Below, piece after piece: positions 24,907-32,911 of a stretch of DNA of 55,965 bases; position 1 is the first letter of the stretch, and the number at the start of each line of letters is the position of its first letter. The notes beneath the pieces are model-generated. The model saw only the letters and a program-made list of their open reading frames with translations. It was not told the origin of the DNA and searched no databases. A program made the translations under genes and the position numbers. This DNA is from Clostridiales bacterium (lineage in GTDB: Bacteria > Bacillota > Clostridia > Oscillospirales > Oscillospiraceae). The stretch is taken from assembly GCA_021205695.1 (NCBI GenBank), contig JAJPXB010000036.1:1-55965 (forward strand). The letters run 5' to 3'.

Positions 24907-26268
24907 TTATTTTTTAAATGTGGGCACTTCTGCCGCAGACTGTTGTTTTTCTGCCGCAGACTGTTCCCCTACCAGGAAGGTGAGCCGGAGACGGAACACC
25001 TGATTCTCTCCGCTGATCTGGAAAATCCCGTGGTAGCGTTCGGCAATGCTCTGAATGCTCCGCAGGCCGAAGCCGTGCCAGCCCTTGTCCCCCTTACTGG
25101 TCTCCGGCAGGCCGTCCTCCAGGATCAGCGTGCCCTGATAGGGGTTCTCCACCTGCACCAGCACCAGGTCGGACCGCCGCCGCACTGTCACCCGGATCAG
25201 GCGGTTCTCCTCCTCCAGGGCGGCCACCGCCTCCATGGCGTTGTCCATGGCGTTGCCGAACAGGGTATACAGGTCTACCGTGTCCAGGAAGGTCAGGGCG
25301 CTCCCCTCTGCCAGACAGATCAGGGTGATGTGCTCTCGCTGACACCGGAGACTCTTTTCCGTGAGCACCGTGTTCAAAATCTCATTCCCCGTCTCGATTT
25401 TCGTGTCGTAAATCATCACCGCATCCTGGAGAGAGTCGATGACGGTGTTCCGGTACTCCGGCTCATTGATGTGCCGGAGGGCCTCCACCTGGTGCTTCAA
25501 ATCGTGGCACTTCTGGTTGATGAGCTGGATAGTGTCCCGGCTCATCTCATATTGGGCCTTCTGCTGCTGCCAGAGCTGCTGCTGGAGCGCCAGCTCCTGC
25601 TCCAGCCCCTGCTTCTGCTGCTGCCGGAGCTGACCGTAGAAGGTGCCGGTACAAAAGAACAGGGCATAGATGGCATGAATCACCTCAAAGTCATAGGCGG
25701 AGGCCAGCACGCTCATGACAAGCACCACCGCCAGCACGCTGAGGGTCAGCCCCAGGGAGTTCAGCGCATTGGTGACACAGTGCCCCTTTTGCACCATTTT
25801 GCGGACAAACAGAACATACACACAAACATAGACCACAATATGATCGATAATGTAGAGCAAACTCCCCAGCGACACCTCCGCCGGTGCCAACACCCAATTT
25901 TCCAACAGACGGATGCAATAAGCGATATGCTCTATCAGGTAGGCGCAGGCGGCGCAGTACGCCGCTTCACGCAAAGAAACCCAGCACACGCCCAGGATCA
26001 GCGGAATCAGCAGAAGGAACAGCAGTCCGCACCAGAACAGCGAGGAGAGATAGCCACTTTGCGCACTTGTCTGTACCGTTAGCCAACCGATCTCATACAG
26101 ATGCTCTGCGAAAAGAAAGGACAGCCGGAACAGAAGGCAGATGGAAACCGCAAATCCAACCGCCCTCAGAACCGGCTTTTTCCGCTTCTCCAGGGGCAGG
26201 ATAAAGACCAGCGCAGCGGTCAGCATCTCCAGAGGATAAAAAAAGAAATATTCCTGTACCGCCGTCAT
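24907..26268 (-). CDS. GHKL sensor histidine kinase (AgrC/CitA-like ATPase)
   Basis: A 453-residue kinase. The first ~200 residues hold six or so hydrophobic helices, as in peptide-sensing AgrC-type receptors. A Gln-rich coiled coil (QQQKQGLEQELALQQQ) leads to the phospho-acceptor segment NQKCHDLKHQ, the N box GNAMDNAMEA and the G box GWHGFGLRSI. It starts at ATG 26268, overlapping the regulator's stop (TGATG), and a GTG one codon earlier is also in frame. It pairs with the LytTR regulator just upstream. The signal is unknown. Confidence 0.88.
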   Translation of the reverse strand: MTAVQEYFFFYPLEMLTAALVFILPLEKRKKPVLRAVGFAVSICLLFRLSFLFAEHLYEIGWLTVQTSAQSGYLSSLFWCGLLFLLLIPLILGVCWVSLREAAYCAACAYLIEHIAYCIRLLENWVLAPAEVSLGSLLYIIDHIVVYVCVYVLFVRKMVQKGHCVTNALNSLGLTLSVLAVVLVMSVLASAYDFEVIHAIYALFFCTGTFYGQLRQQQKQGLEQELALQQQLWQQQKAQYEMSRDTIQLINQKCHDLKHQVEALRHINEPEYRNTVIDSLQDAVMIYDTKIETGNEILNTVLTEKSLRCQREHITLICLAEGSALTFLDTVDLYTLFGNAMDNAMEAVAALEEENRLIRVTVRRRSDLVLVQVENPYQGTLILEDGLPETSKGDKGWHGFGLRSIQSIAERYHGIFQISGENQVFRLRLTFLVGEQSAAEKQQSAAEVPTFKK

Positions 26269-26975
26269 CACAGCTCCACCCCCAAATACTCGGAATACGC
26301 CTGTAAAAAGGGCTTTCGTCTCGGTCTGCTGAAGGGCAGCTCGTGGCCGGAGACGTTGACGCTCTCCCGCCCCACCGAGGTCACATATTGCAGATTCACC
26401 AGATAGTGCTGGTTGCAGCGGGCAAAATTGGCCCCCTCCAGCTGCTGCTCCAGGTCGCTCAGGGTGGCCCGGAGGTGGTAGGTCACGGTGGGGGTGACGA
26501 CGCTGAGTGCGTGGTTCTGCACCTCCGCGTAGAGGATATCCCCGGAGGACACCTTCACCAGCCTGTCCCCCTGGGGCAGCAGGATGTTGCGGCTCTCGTT
26601 TCGCCGCAGCAGCGCCACGACGCGATCCATACTCATTTTCAGCTGGGCGTAGGTCACCGGTTTGAGCAGATAGTCCAGGGCATTCACCCGATAGCCCTCT
26701 ACAGCGTACTGGGCCATGGAGGTGACAAAAACCAGTATCACTTCGCTGTCCTGCTCCCGGATGCGCCGGGCGGCGCTCATACCGTCCAGGTTGGGCATCT
26801 CAATGTCCATCAGGATGACGTCCCATACCGGGCGATAATCCTCCACCACGTCCAGCCCGTCGGGGAACTGGGTGACGGTCAGCTCCGTCCCCGTCTCCCT
26901 GCTGTAGCGCTCCACATACTCCTGGAGCTGCCGGGCGCAGACAGGGTCGTCCTCTACAATGGCGATACGGGGCAT
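26268..26975 (-). CDS. LytTR family response regulator
   Basis: A 235-residue regulator. Residues 1-120 form the receiver (acidic pair in VEDDP, phospho-acceptor Asp in ILMDIEMPNLDG, Lys in YLLKPV); residues 135-235 are a LytTR DNA-binding domain (ILYAEVQNHALSV, ARCNQHYLVNL, RPRRKPFL). ATG 26975 follows GGGAGGGA by 5 bases. It is first in the operon with the GHKL kinase and perhaps the GH3 gene. It is a clear paralogue of the regulator at 27369, which is transcribed the other way. Confidence 0.92.
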   Translation of the reverse strand: MPRIAIVEDDPVCARQLQEYVERYSRETGTELTVTQFPDGLDVVEDYRPVWDVILMDIEMPNLDGMSAARRIREQDSEVILVFVTSMAQYAVEGYRVNALDYLLKPVTYAQLKMSMDRVVALLRRNESRNILLPQGDRLVKVSSGDILYAEVQNHALSVVTPTVTYHLRATLSDLEQQLEGANFARCNQHYLVNLQYVTSVGRESVNVSGHELPFSRPRRKPFLQAYSEYLGVEL

Positions 26976-27033
26976 GGCGATCCCTCCCTGGGTTAAAAGA
27001 TGGGCAATCAGGCGGAAAGTCGGTTCTTTTGTC

Positions 27034-27062
27034 ATTATAACAGAGGGTAAGCGGAAAGTAAA
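27034..27062 (-). promoter_or_regulatory. Promoter of the minus-strand two-component operon
   Basis: Minus-strand TTTACT and a perfect TATAAT with 17-base spacing, 59 bases upstream of the regulator start. The -35 is weak, as expected for an activated promoter. Confidence 0.5.
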
Positions 27063-27253
27063 TTGAAACTGAAACAGGGATGAACAGATATTTTGTACCG
27101 GCCGGAAGCGGAAATCAACGCCTGCCGAAGCAGCGGAGGGATCATGCGGCAAGCAGGGGGACGACCGGTCGCGCCCCTTCCCCACGAGCAGGCCGCCGGT
27201 CGGGACACAGTTGTAACGCTCCCATTCTGCAGGGGCCGGTATCGGGGCGGCAA

Positions 27254-27282
27254 TTGACAAAAATCTGTATAGCTGATACGAT
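27254..27282 (+). promoter_or_regulatory. Promoter of the plus-strand two-component operon
   Basis: A consensus TTGACA and TACGAT with 17-base spacing, about 87 bases before the regulator gene. Confidence 0.65.
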
Positions 27283-27368
27283 AGGGAAAATGCAGGGGAA
27301 CGGGCGGAAAGGCGGCCTGGAGCGATGAAGCAGTCTGCATATGCGTCCGTTGCAGAGGGGGTGCTGTG

Positions 27369-28076
27369 ATGAATGTCGCCATCGTGGAGGACCAGTATGG
27401 GGATCGGGAGATCCTTTTGCGGTATCTGCGGCAGTATGAAAAGAAGAATATGTTAAGCTTCGATATACGGCTCTACTCAGACGGGCTCAGCTTTCTGGAG
27501 CAGTACCGCTGCGACTGCGCGGTTATTTTTATGGACATCGAGATGCCGTTGCTCAACGGGATGGAGACCGCACGTCGGCTGCGGGAGCTGGACGATGAAG
27601 CTGGCCTGGTCTTTGTGACAAATGTGGCCCAGTATGCGGTAGAGGGGTATACGGTGCAGGCCGCAGGCTATCTGCTCAAGCCGGTAGCCTACTACCAGTT
27701 CTCCGTCATGCTGGAAAAGATCCTGGCTGCACAGGACCGGAGAGCGCGTTCAGAGCTGCTGCTGCCGGTGGGCAGCGATCTTGTGCGGCTGAATGCGGCG
27801 GCTGTGACCTATATCGAGGTGCGCAACCACTGGCTCTACTACCACTGTGTTGACGGCGGGGAAAAGGTGGTGCGGGGGACTATCGGAGAGGCAGAGCAAC
27901 GGCTGGCGCCCCTGGGCTTTGCCCGCTGTAACCAGAGCTTTCTGGTCAATATGAAATATGTCGAGCGGGTCAGCAGTGATACCGTACTCATCGCAGGCGA
28001 GCGGCTGCCTGTCAGCCGCTCCAGGCGAAAGCCGTTCCTACAGGCATTGACAGATTATCTGGGAGGTGCTGACTGA
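27369..28076 (+). CDS. LytTR family response regulator, paralogue
   Basis: A 235-residue regulator with the same layout as its divergent neighbour: receiver with VEDQ, phospho-acceptor Asp in IFMDIEMPLLNG and Lys in YLLKPV, then a LytTR domain with VTYIEVRNHWLYY, ARCNQSFLVNM and RSRRKPFL. The second acidic residue after VED is Gln instead of Asp, a conservative change in the metal pocket. ATG 27369 follows GAGGGGG by 8 bases. The kinase gene begins 2 bases after its stop. It may bind the tandem repeat at 29404-29438. Confidence 0.92.
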   Translation: MNVAIVEDQYGDREILLRYLRQYEKKNMLSFDIRLYSDGLSFLEQYRCDCAVIFMDIEMPLLNGMETARRLRELDDEAGLVFVTNVAQYAVEGYTVQAAGYLLKPVAYYQFSVMLEKILAAQDRRARSELLLPVGSDLVRLNAAAVTYIEVRNHWLYYHCVDGGEKVVRGTIGEAEQRLAPLGFARCNQSFLVNMKYVERVSSDTVLIAGERLPVSRSRRKPFLQALTDYLGGAD

Positions 28077-28078
28077 TC

Positions 28079-29356
28079 ATGAATATGGCACTGACTCGTT
28101 ATGTGATTCAATTTGCCGTGATTTTTGCCCTGCTCATCAGGCACCGCAGATCAGGAAAGCAGAAATGGTGGCGCTGGATTCTGGCAGGTCTGGTTGGCCT
28201 GGGATGCGGACTTTTCATTGACCTGGCGGACATGATGACGCCCATTCTCTTCTACCCGCTGACGGGCTACCTGCTGTTGGCCTACTGGTGGGTGACGGGG
28301 CTGCCCTTCCTGGAATATCTCTTCTACTTTTCCGCAGGAATGCTGATCCAGGACGCGGTCTTCAATCTGTTCCTGATTTTCTACTATGCGTTTGGCCTGA
28401 CAGATGATATGTGGCAGAGCACAGCGATCTACCTTGCCGTTTTTGTTCTCCTGTACACGGTGATTTTCCGGCTGTTTACCTGGTGGCGAAACAGGGAGGG
28501 AGAGCCTCGGATACAGACGAATGTGACGGTACTTTCCATCCTGATCTTCCTTATCAACCAGATAAGCCAGCTTTTCATTGTGATAGATGAAAACTATGAC
28601 TGGCACAACGTGGAGCTGCGGCTGTACAGCATTCTGGTCTGTGCTCTGGCGCTGAGCGTCCAGTTTGGCCTGTTCCACTCCAACCGGCTGCAAAGGGAAA
28701 ACGAGACGATCCGCCTGCTCCTCCAGAACGAGCAGAAGCAGCACGCCCTGCAGGCGGAGAATGTAGCGCTGATCAACCGAAAGTGCCATGACCTGAAGCA
28801 GCAGATCGCCGCCATTCGGCAGATGACCCGGGCGCCGGAGCAGGAACAGGAGCTGGCCCGGGTAGAGGAGGCGATCAGCTTTTACGACAGTATTCTGAAG
28901 ACCGGAAACGACGCGCTGGACGCCATCCTGGGCGAAAAACGCATGGTCTGTGAAAAAGAACAGATTCGGCTGAATTACATGGGAGACGGCAGCGCACTGG
29001 ACTTTTTGCAGGCGGTAGACGTCTACACCCTGCTGGGCAACGCCTTGGACAACGCCATCGAGAGCGTGCGGTCGGAAGAGGACGTGGAGAAGCGCTTTGT
29101 CCTGATCGAGATCAGGCAGACGGCGGGGATGGCGGTCATCCATATGGAGAATTACTGCGGCAGGCCGCTGCAGTTCGTAGATGGGCTGCCGGAGACGACA
29201 AAGGGAGACCGGCGTTATCACGGCTATGGGATGAAGAGCATCCGTTACCTGGTGAACCAGTACGGCGGGACGCTGTCCGTCGACCAGAAGGATTGCCGCT
29301 TTGTGATGAACGTCGCCATTCCCTTTCCGACAGGACAGATGCAGAAGGAATCGTGA
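28079..29356 (+). CDS. GHKL sensor histidine kinase, paralogue
   Basis: A 425-residue kinase with about six N-terminal membrane helices, a coiled coil (RENETIRLLLQNEQKQHAL), the acceptor segment NRKCHDLKQQ, the N box GNALDNAIES and the G box YHGYGMKSIRYL. The layout equals that of the kinase at 24907, and the two sets are arranged as mirror images, so the locus likely arose by an inverted duplication of one two-component operon. It acts with the regulator at 27369. Ligand unknown; related receptors sense peptides. Confidence 0.88.
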   Translation: MNMALTRYVIQFAVIFALLIRHRRSGKQKWWRWILAGLVGLGCGLFIDLADMMTPILFYPLTGYLLLAYWWVTGLPFLEYLFYFSAGMLIQDAVFNLFLIFYYAFGLTDDMWQSTAIYLAVFVLLYTVIFRLFTWWRNREGEPRIQTNVTVLSILIFLINQISQLFIVIDENYDWHNVELRLYSILVCALALSVQFGLFHSNRLQRENETIRLLLQNEQKQHALQAENVALINRKCHDLKQQIAAIRQMTRAPEQEQELARVEEAISFYDSILKTGNDALDAILGEKRMVCEKEQIRLNYMGDGSALDFLQAVDVYTLLGNALDNAIESVRSEEDVEKRFVLIEIRQTAGMAVIHMENYCGRPLQFVDGLPETTKGDRRYHGYGMKSIRYLVNQYGGTLSVDQKDCRFVMNVAIPFPTGQMQKES

Positions 29357-29403
29357 ATCCTTTGAAATGGGCGGAGAGCAGCACCGGCTCTCCGCCCATC
29401 TGT

Positions 29404-29438
29404 GCGAATTACGACAGAATTTTGCGAGTTACGACAGA
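29404..29438 (+). promoter_or_regulatory. Tandem direct repeat, candidate LytTR operator
   Basis: GCGAATTACGACAGA at 29404 and GCGAGTTACGACAGA at 29424 differ by one base and are exactly 20 bp apart, so they face the same side of the helix. The second ends 4 bases before the -35 at 29443. Paired direct repeats just upstream of a -35 are the usual arrangement of LytTR activator sites (AgrA, VirR); the assignment is inference. Confidence 0.6.
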
Positions 29439-29442
29439 CTTA

Positions 29443-29471
29443 TTGTGGCCTTCTGACGGATGCGATATACT
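29443..29471 (+). promoter_or_regulatory. Promoter of the acidic lipoprotein/GH3 unit
   Basis: TTGTGG and TATACT with 17-base spacing. The poor -35 and the adjacent tandem repeat suggest activator dependence. Confidence 0.55.
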
Positions 29472-29556
29472 ACCGATGTCAAATGAGTGGCCGCTCGTGG
29501 AAAAACCTGCTCAAAGCGAGCAGGTTTTACAACTTTACACAAGGAGGAAGGCACAC

Positions 29557-29898
29557 ATGAAAATCTGCAAGAAGCTGATGGCCCTGCTGCTGGCGCTGAT
29601 GCTGGTATTCAGCCTGGTGGCATGCACCTCGTCTGACGACTCCAGCAGCAGCTCTGCCAGCGACAGCTCCACTTCCGACACCGCGGATGACACCACCGAG
29701 GAGGAAGAAGACGAGGACGAGACCGAAGAGGCGGAGGACGAAGAGGAAGAGGCCGAGGACGAGGCTGAGGATGACTACACCGATCCCTATGCCGATCCCT
29801 ACACCTCTGGCAGCACCACCGAGGAAGAGGACGACGAGGAAGAGGAATCCACCGACGACTATACCGACCCCTACGCCGACCCCTACACCCAGGGCTGA
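29557..29898 (+). CDS. Small, very acidic lipoprotein with DYTDPYADPYT repeats
   Basis: A 113-residue lipoprotein. The signal peptide ends in the lipobox LVAC (Cys23); a Ser/Thr/Asp segment and a dense Glu/Asp run follow. The element DDYTDPYADPYT occurs twice, once after the first acidic run and once at the very end, separated by a second acidic run. No folded domain is visible. CAAGGAGG precedes ATG 29557. It sits between the second kinase and a GH3 lipoprotein, under the promoter with the tandem repeat. Possible roles are a surface cation binder, a spacer partner of the GH3 enzyme, or the source of a signal peptide; none is shown. I do not recognise a family. Confidence 0.75.
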   Translation: MKICKKLMALLLALMLVFSLVACTSSDDSSSSSASDSSTSDTADDTTEEEEDEDETEEAEDEEEEAEDEAEDDYTDPYADPYTSGSTTEEEDDEEEESTDDYTDPYADPYTQG

Positions 29899-29930
29899 TC
29901 TCTGATGCGTCATTGATGCTCCCCACCCCA

Positions 29931-29962
29931 CCCGGCGCACACAGGGAAGCGTGTGCGTCGGG
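29931..29962 (+). terminator. Intercistronic hairpin before the GH3 lipoprotein gene
   Basis: CCCGGCGCACAC pairs with GTGTGCGTCGGG (one mismatch) 33 bases after the acidic lipoprotein stop. Only a few Ts follow, so it may act as a partial terminator or RNA-stability element between the two genes. Confidence 0.5.
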
Positions 29963-29988
29963 ATTTGCACTCGAAAGGAGAACCACAA

Positions 29989-32550
29989 ATGAAGCACCTG
30001 AACAAACTGTTGGCTCTTCTGCTGGCTTTGGCTATGGTTCTGAGCATGGCAGCCTGCGGCGGCAGCACTTCTGATTCTGACACGACCACCGATTCCGACA
30101 CCACCACAGACAACACCTCCGCTTCCGACGCCACCGATGACGACGCCGCCGAGGCAGAGGAGACCGCCGCCGAGGTCGAGGGTTACATCCCCGTTCCCAG
30201 CGACGGCGCGAAGTACACCGTCGAGGTCACTGACGACGGCTGGATCAAGATTGAAAACGAGGACGGCGATACCCTCGGCCTGTCCCCCACCTCCGGCGTC
30301 ACCATCATCGAGGACGACGGCTACGCCTTCAAGGACCTGAACCAGAACGGCGAGCTGGACGCATATGAAGATTGGCGTCTCACCAGCGAGGAGCGCGCCG
30401 CGAACCTGGTCAGCCTGATGTCCGGCTCCGAGATGGCGGCTATCCTGGCCCACGGCGGCTGGGGCAGCTTCACCACCGATCCTCTGACCGAGGACGACAC
30501 CTCCTACACCTTCCTGATGTCCGGCGGCCGCGGCGGCGTCACCCGTAACATCGGCCGTGGCGGCGGCGTCCACGCCCAGTGGACCAACCAAATCCAGGCC
30601 GTGGCCGAGAGCTGCTGGTACGGCATCCCCGCCATGATCTCCATCGACCCGTCCAATATCTCCGGTCTGGTCGAGTGCGTCGCTCTAGCCTCCACCATGG
30701 ACACCGAGCTGGCCGCCGAGATCGGCGAGGAGACCGCCAAGGAGTATCGGGCAGCCGGCATCACCGCCTTCCTGGGTCCCCAGATCGATATTGCAGGTGC
30801 CACCATGGAGCGCTCTTTCGGCACCTACGGCGAGGATCCCCTGCTGACCACGGATATTGCCACCGCCTATGTCAACGCCATGCAGTCCACCTATGACGAC
30901 GACGGCACCGATCTGGGCTGGGGCAGTGAATCCGTCTACTGCTTCTCCAAGCACTATGCCGGCGCAGGCGCTACTGAGGCCGGCCGCAACGACCACGGCA
31001 CCTCCGCCCGCTACGCCGTGTTCCCCGGGGACAACCTGGAGGCGCACCTGATCCCCTTCTTTGACGGCGTGCTCGACCTGCCCGGTCTGACCGGCTCCTC
31101 CGGCATCATGACCCAGTACTCCGTCAACGTGGACGGCAACGGCGACGCTTACGGCGGCGAGGAAGTTGCCGGCGCGTACAACGCCTATATGTACGGCCTG
31201 CTGGAAGAGTACGGCTACGAAGGTCTGAAGATGACCGACTGGGAAGTTTACACCTATATGGGCGTCTGGGGCGCTGAGGACATGACTGAGGCCGAGCGCA
31301 TTGCCTACAGCTGGGAGCAGGGCGCTGAGCTGCTGGGCGGCTATGACTCCATGGATACGGTAGCTGAGGCTTACGACATCCTGGTGGAGAACAACGGCCA
31401 GGAGGCTGCCGATGAGATCATCAGCAGCGCAGCCTATGACTTTATTCTCGTCATGATGAACCTGAATATGTTCGATCAGCCCTACAACGATTCCGCCTAT
31501 GCCGAGTCCATCATCTCCACCGGCTCCGACAGCGAGCTGGCGCTGGAGTCCCAGGCGGCCTCCGTGGTCATGATCAAGAACGATGGCACCATCAGCGAGG
31601 ACGGCGCCGTCTCTGAGAAGCCCACCGTCTATGTCCCCTATGTCTACAACACCGGCTTCAGCGTCAGCGCCTTTACCGGCATCAGCGAAGGCACCCCCTC
31701 CTGGGAGGCCAGCATGGATCTGGACGTTTTGAGCGAGTACTTCAACATCGTCACCGACACGGTGGGCGAGCCCACCGGTGAGGCTGACGACGACGGCAAC
31801 GCCACCTACACCGAGGACGACATCATCCGGGCCTCCGCCGAGGAGATCGCCGCCTGTGACTACATCCTGGTGGGTATGACCGCACCCTACACCCCGTCCT
31901 ATAACGAAAACTTTGTGAACGCGTGGAACTATATGACCGCCTATGAGGAAGGGACCCTCGTCACCGCAGATGACATCTGGTATCCCGTGTCCCTGCAATA
32001 CGGCGAGTACACCGCCACCACCGCCCGCGATCCCTCCATCTCCGGCATGACCCTGGAGGACGGTACCCAGGAGAATCGCTCCTATCAGGGCAACACCGCT
32101 CAGGCCGCTGCCAACTATGGCGATCTGACTGCTCTGGAGTACGCCGCCTCCGTGGCCGGCGACATTCCCGTGATCGTGTCCATGTGCATGGAGCGCGGAA
32201 TGGTCTGGTCTGAGGTGGAGCCTCTGGCCGACGTCATCCTGGTCTGCTACAACGATCAGTACCCCGAAGCGGTCTCCGAGATCATCCTGGGCGAGGTCGA
32301 ACCCAACGGCCTGCTGGTCTTCCAGCAGCCCGCCTCCATGGAGGCCGTCGAGGCCCAGCTCGAGGACGTGCCGCGCGACATGGAGTGCTATGTGGACTCC
32401 GTCGGCAACACCTATGACTTCGCCTTCGGTATGAACTGGTCCGGCGTGATCGATGACGACCGTGTCGCCACCTACTCCGCTGAGCCGCTCACCGAGGTTC
32501 AGAACATCGACTACGACGCATACGCTGCGTCCTACAGCACAGAGGATTAA
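29989..32550 (+). CDS. Glycoside hydrolase family 3 lipoprotein
   Basis: An 853-residue lipoprotein (lipobox MAAC, Cys24) with an acidic Ser/Thr/Asp linker, then GH3 in the normal order. An EF-hand-like loop DLNQNGELDAYED lies near residue 117, as in many secreted GH3 enzymes. The TIM barrel shows GGRGGVTRNIGRGG, KHYAGAGATEAGRNDH near 320 and the likely nucleophile Asp in KMTDWEVYTYM near 414; the C-terminal alpha/beta domain starts at about 520 (ALESQAASVVMIKNDG). The usual KHFPGHG motif is altered, so specificity cannot be guessed. AAAGGAG is 9 bases before ATG 29989. Probably co-transcribed with the acidic lipoprotein. Confidence 0.88.
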   Translation: MKHLNKLLALLLALAMVLSMAACGGSTSDSDTTTDSDTTTDNTSASDATDDDAAEAEETAAEVEGYIPVPSDGAKYTVEVTDDGWIKIENEDGDTLGLSPTSGVTIIEDDGYAFKDLNQNGELDAYEDWRLTSEERAANLVSLMSGSEMAAILAHGGWGSFTTDPLTEDDTSYTFLMSGGRGGVTRNIGRGGGVHAQWTNQIQAVAESCWYGIPAMISIDPSNISGLVECVALASTMDTELAAEIGEETAKEYRAAGITAFLGPQIDIAGATMERSFGTYGEDPLLTTDIATAYVNAMQSTYDDDGTDLGWGSESVYCFSKHYAGAGATEAGRNDHGTSARYAVFPGDNLEAHLIPFFDGVLDLPGLTGSSGIMTQYSVNVDGNGDAYGGEEVAGAYNAYMYGLLEEYGYEGLKMTDWEVYTYMGVWGAEDMTEAERIAYSWEQGAELLGGYDSMDTVAEAYDILVENNGQEAADEIISSAAYDFILVMMNLNMFDQPYNDSAYAESIISTGSDSELALESQAASVVMIKNDGTISEDGAVSEKPTVYVPYVYNTGFSVSAFTGISEGTPSWEASMDLDVLSEYFNIVTDTVGEPTGEADDDGNATYTEDDIIRASAEEIAACDYILVGMTAPYTPSYNENFVNAWNYMTAYEEGTLVTADDIWYPVSLQYGEYTATTARDPSISGMTLEDGTQENRSYQGNTAQAAANYGDLTALEYAASVAGDIPVIVSMCMERGMVWSEVEPLADVILVCYNDQYPEAVSEIILGEVEPNGLLVFQQPASMEAVEAQLEDVPRDMECYVDSVGNTYDFAFGMNWSGVIDDDRVATYSAEPLTEVQNIDYDAYAASYSTED

Positions 32551-32564
32551 ACCCGCAAACCGAA

Positions 32565-32597
32565 GGGGGCGCCGCGCAGCGGCGTCCCCCGTTTTTT
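32565..32597 (+). terminator. Intrinsic terminator of the GH3 lipoprotein gene
   Basis: GGGGG and GCCGC pair with GCGGC and CCCCC, followed by six Ts. It begins 15 bases after the stop. Confidence 0.85.
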
Positions 32598-32825
32598 GTG
32601 CCCGAAAGAGGCTGGAGCCTGACCGGCTTCCGGCCTCTGATGCCGCTCCGGAGAGGGAGTACAGCCAGATCCTGCGCCGGGCAGATCTATAATGGCCAGG
32701 CGTCCTCTGGCGCAAAAAAAATGATCGTCAGTCAGCTGATTCGGGCAGACTATGTCCGCCGGGATTACGAGGCGGAGATCGACTTTAATATCTCTTTTGA
32801 TGAGGAAGCATGGCAATAAAAGAAA

Positions 32826-32858
32826 TTCCGGGAATCAACCCTTGGATGATTCCCGGAA
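32826..32858 (-). terminator. tRNA terminator at the ICE left junction
   Basis: A perfect 12-bp stem (TTCCGGGAATCA with TGATTCCCGGAA) directly downstream of the tRNA 3' end, followed on the minus strand by ATTTCTTTTA. It is taken as the native terminator of the target tRNA gene. Confidence 0.75.
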
Positions 32859-32861
32859 ATC

Positions 32862-32911
32862 TGGTGGACCTGATCGGATTCGAACCGACGACCCCCACAA
32901 TGCGAATGTGA
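32862..32911 (-). other. tRNA-Ala(CGC) 3' fragment, ICE attachment site
   Basis: On the minus strand the bases form tRNA positions 27-76: anticodon stem TCACA/TGTGG around loop TTCGCAT (anticodon CGC), variable GGGTC, T arm GTCGG-TTCGAAT-CCGAT, acceptor CAGGTCC, A73 and an encoded CCA. U70 is compatible with the G3-U70 pair of tRNA-Ala. The D arm and 5' acceptor strand are missing; the bases upstream do not fold as a tRNA. This is the expected chromosomal 3' remnant after integration into a tRNA gene, whose intact copy should lie at the other end of the ICE. Confidence 0.7.

Larger units (their letters stand above)
26976..27368. other. Divergent control region between two regulator genes
   Basis: A 393-base region that holds a promoter for each of the two LytTR operons and no gene. 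GCGGAAAGT occurs twice (27012 and 27051), flanking the minus-strand -10, and could be a regulator site. Between them and the plus-strand promoter lies GC-rich sequence with no feature I recognise. Confidence 0.5.

Noticed and set aside
30685..32715. A 676-codon minus-strand open frame opposite the GH3 lipoprotein gene
   Set aside because: Shadow frame of a gene with intact GH3 motifs; it also crosses the strong terminator at 32565.
32598..32819. Short plus-strand frame ending in DYEAEIDFNISFDEEAWQ
   Set aside because: The end looks protein-like, but there is no ribosome site, it begins in the GH3 terminator region, and I recognise no family.
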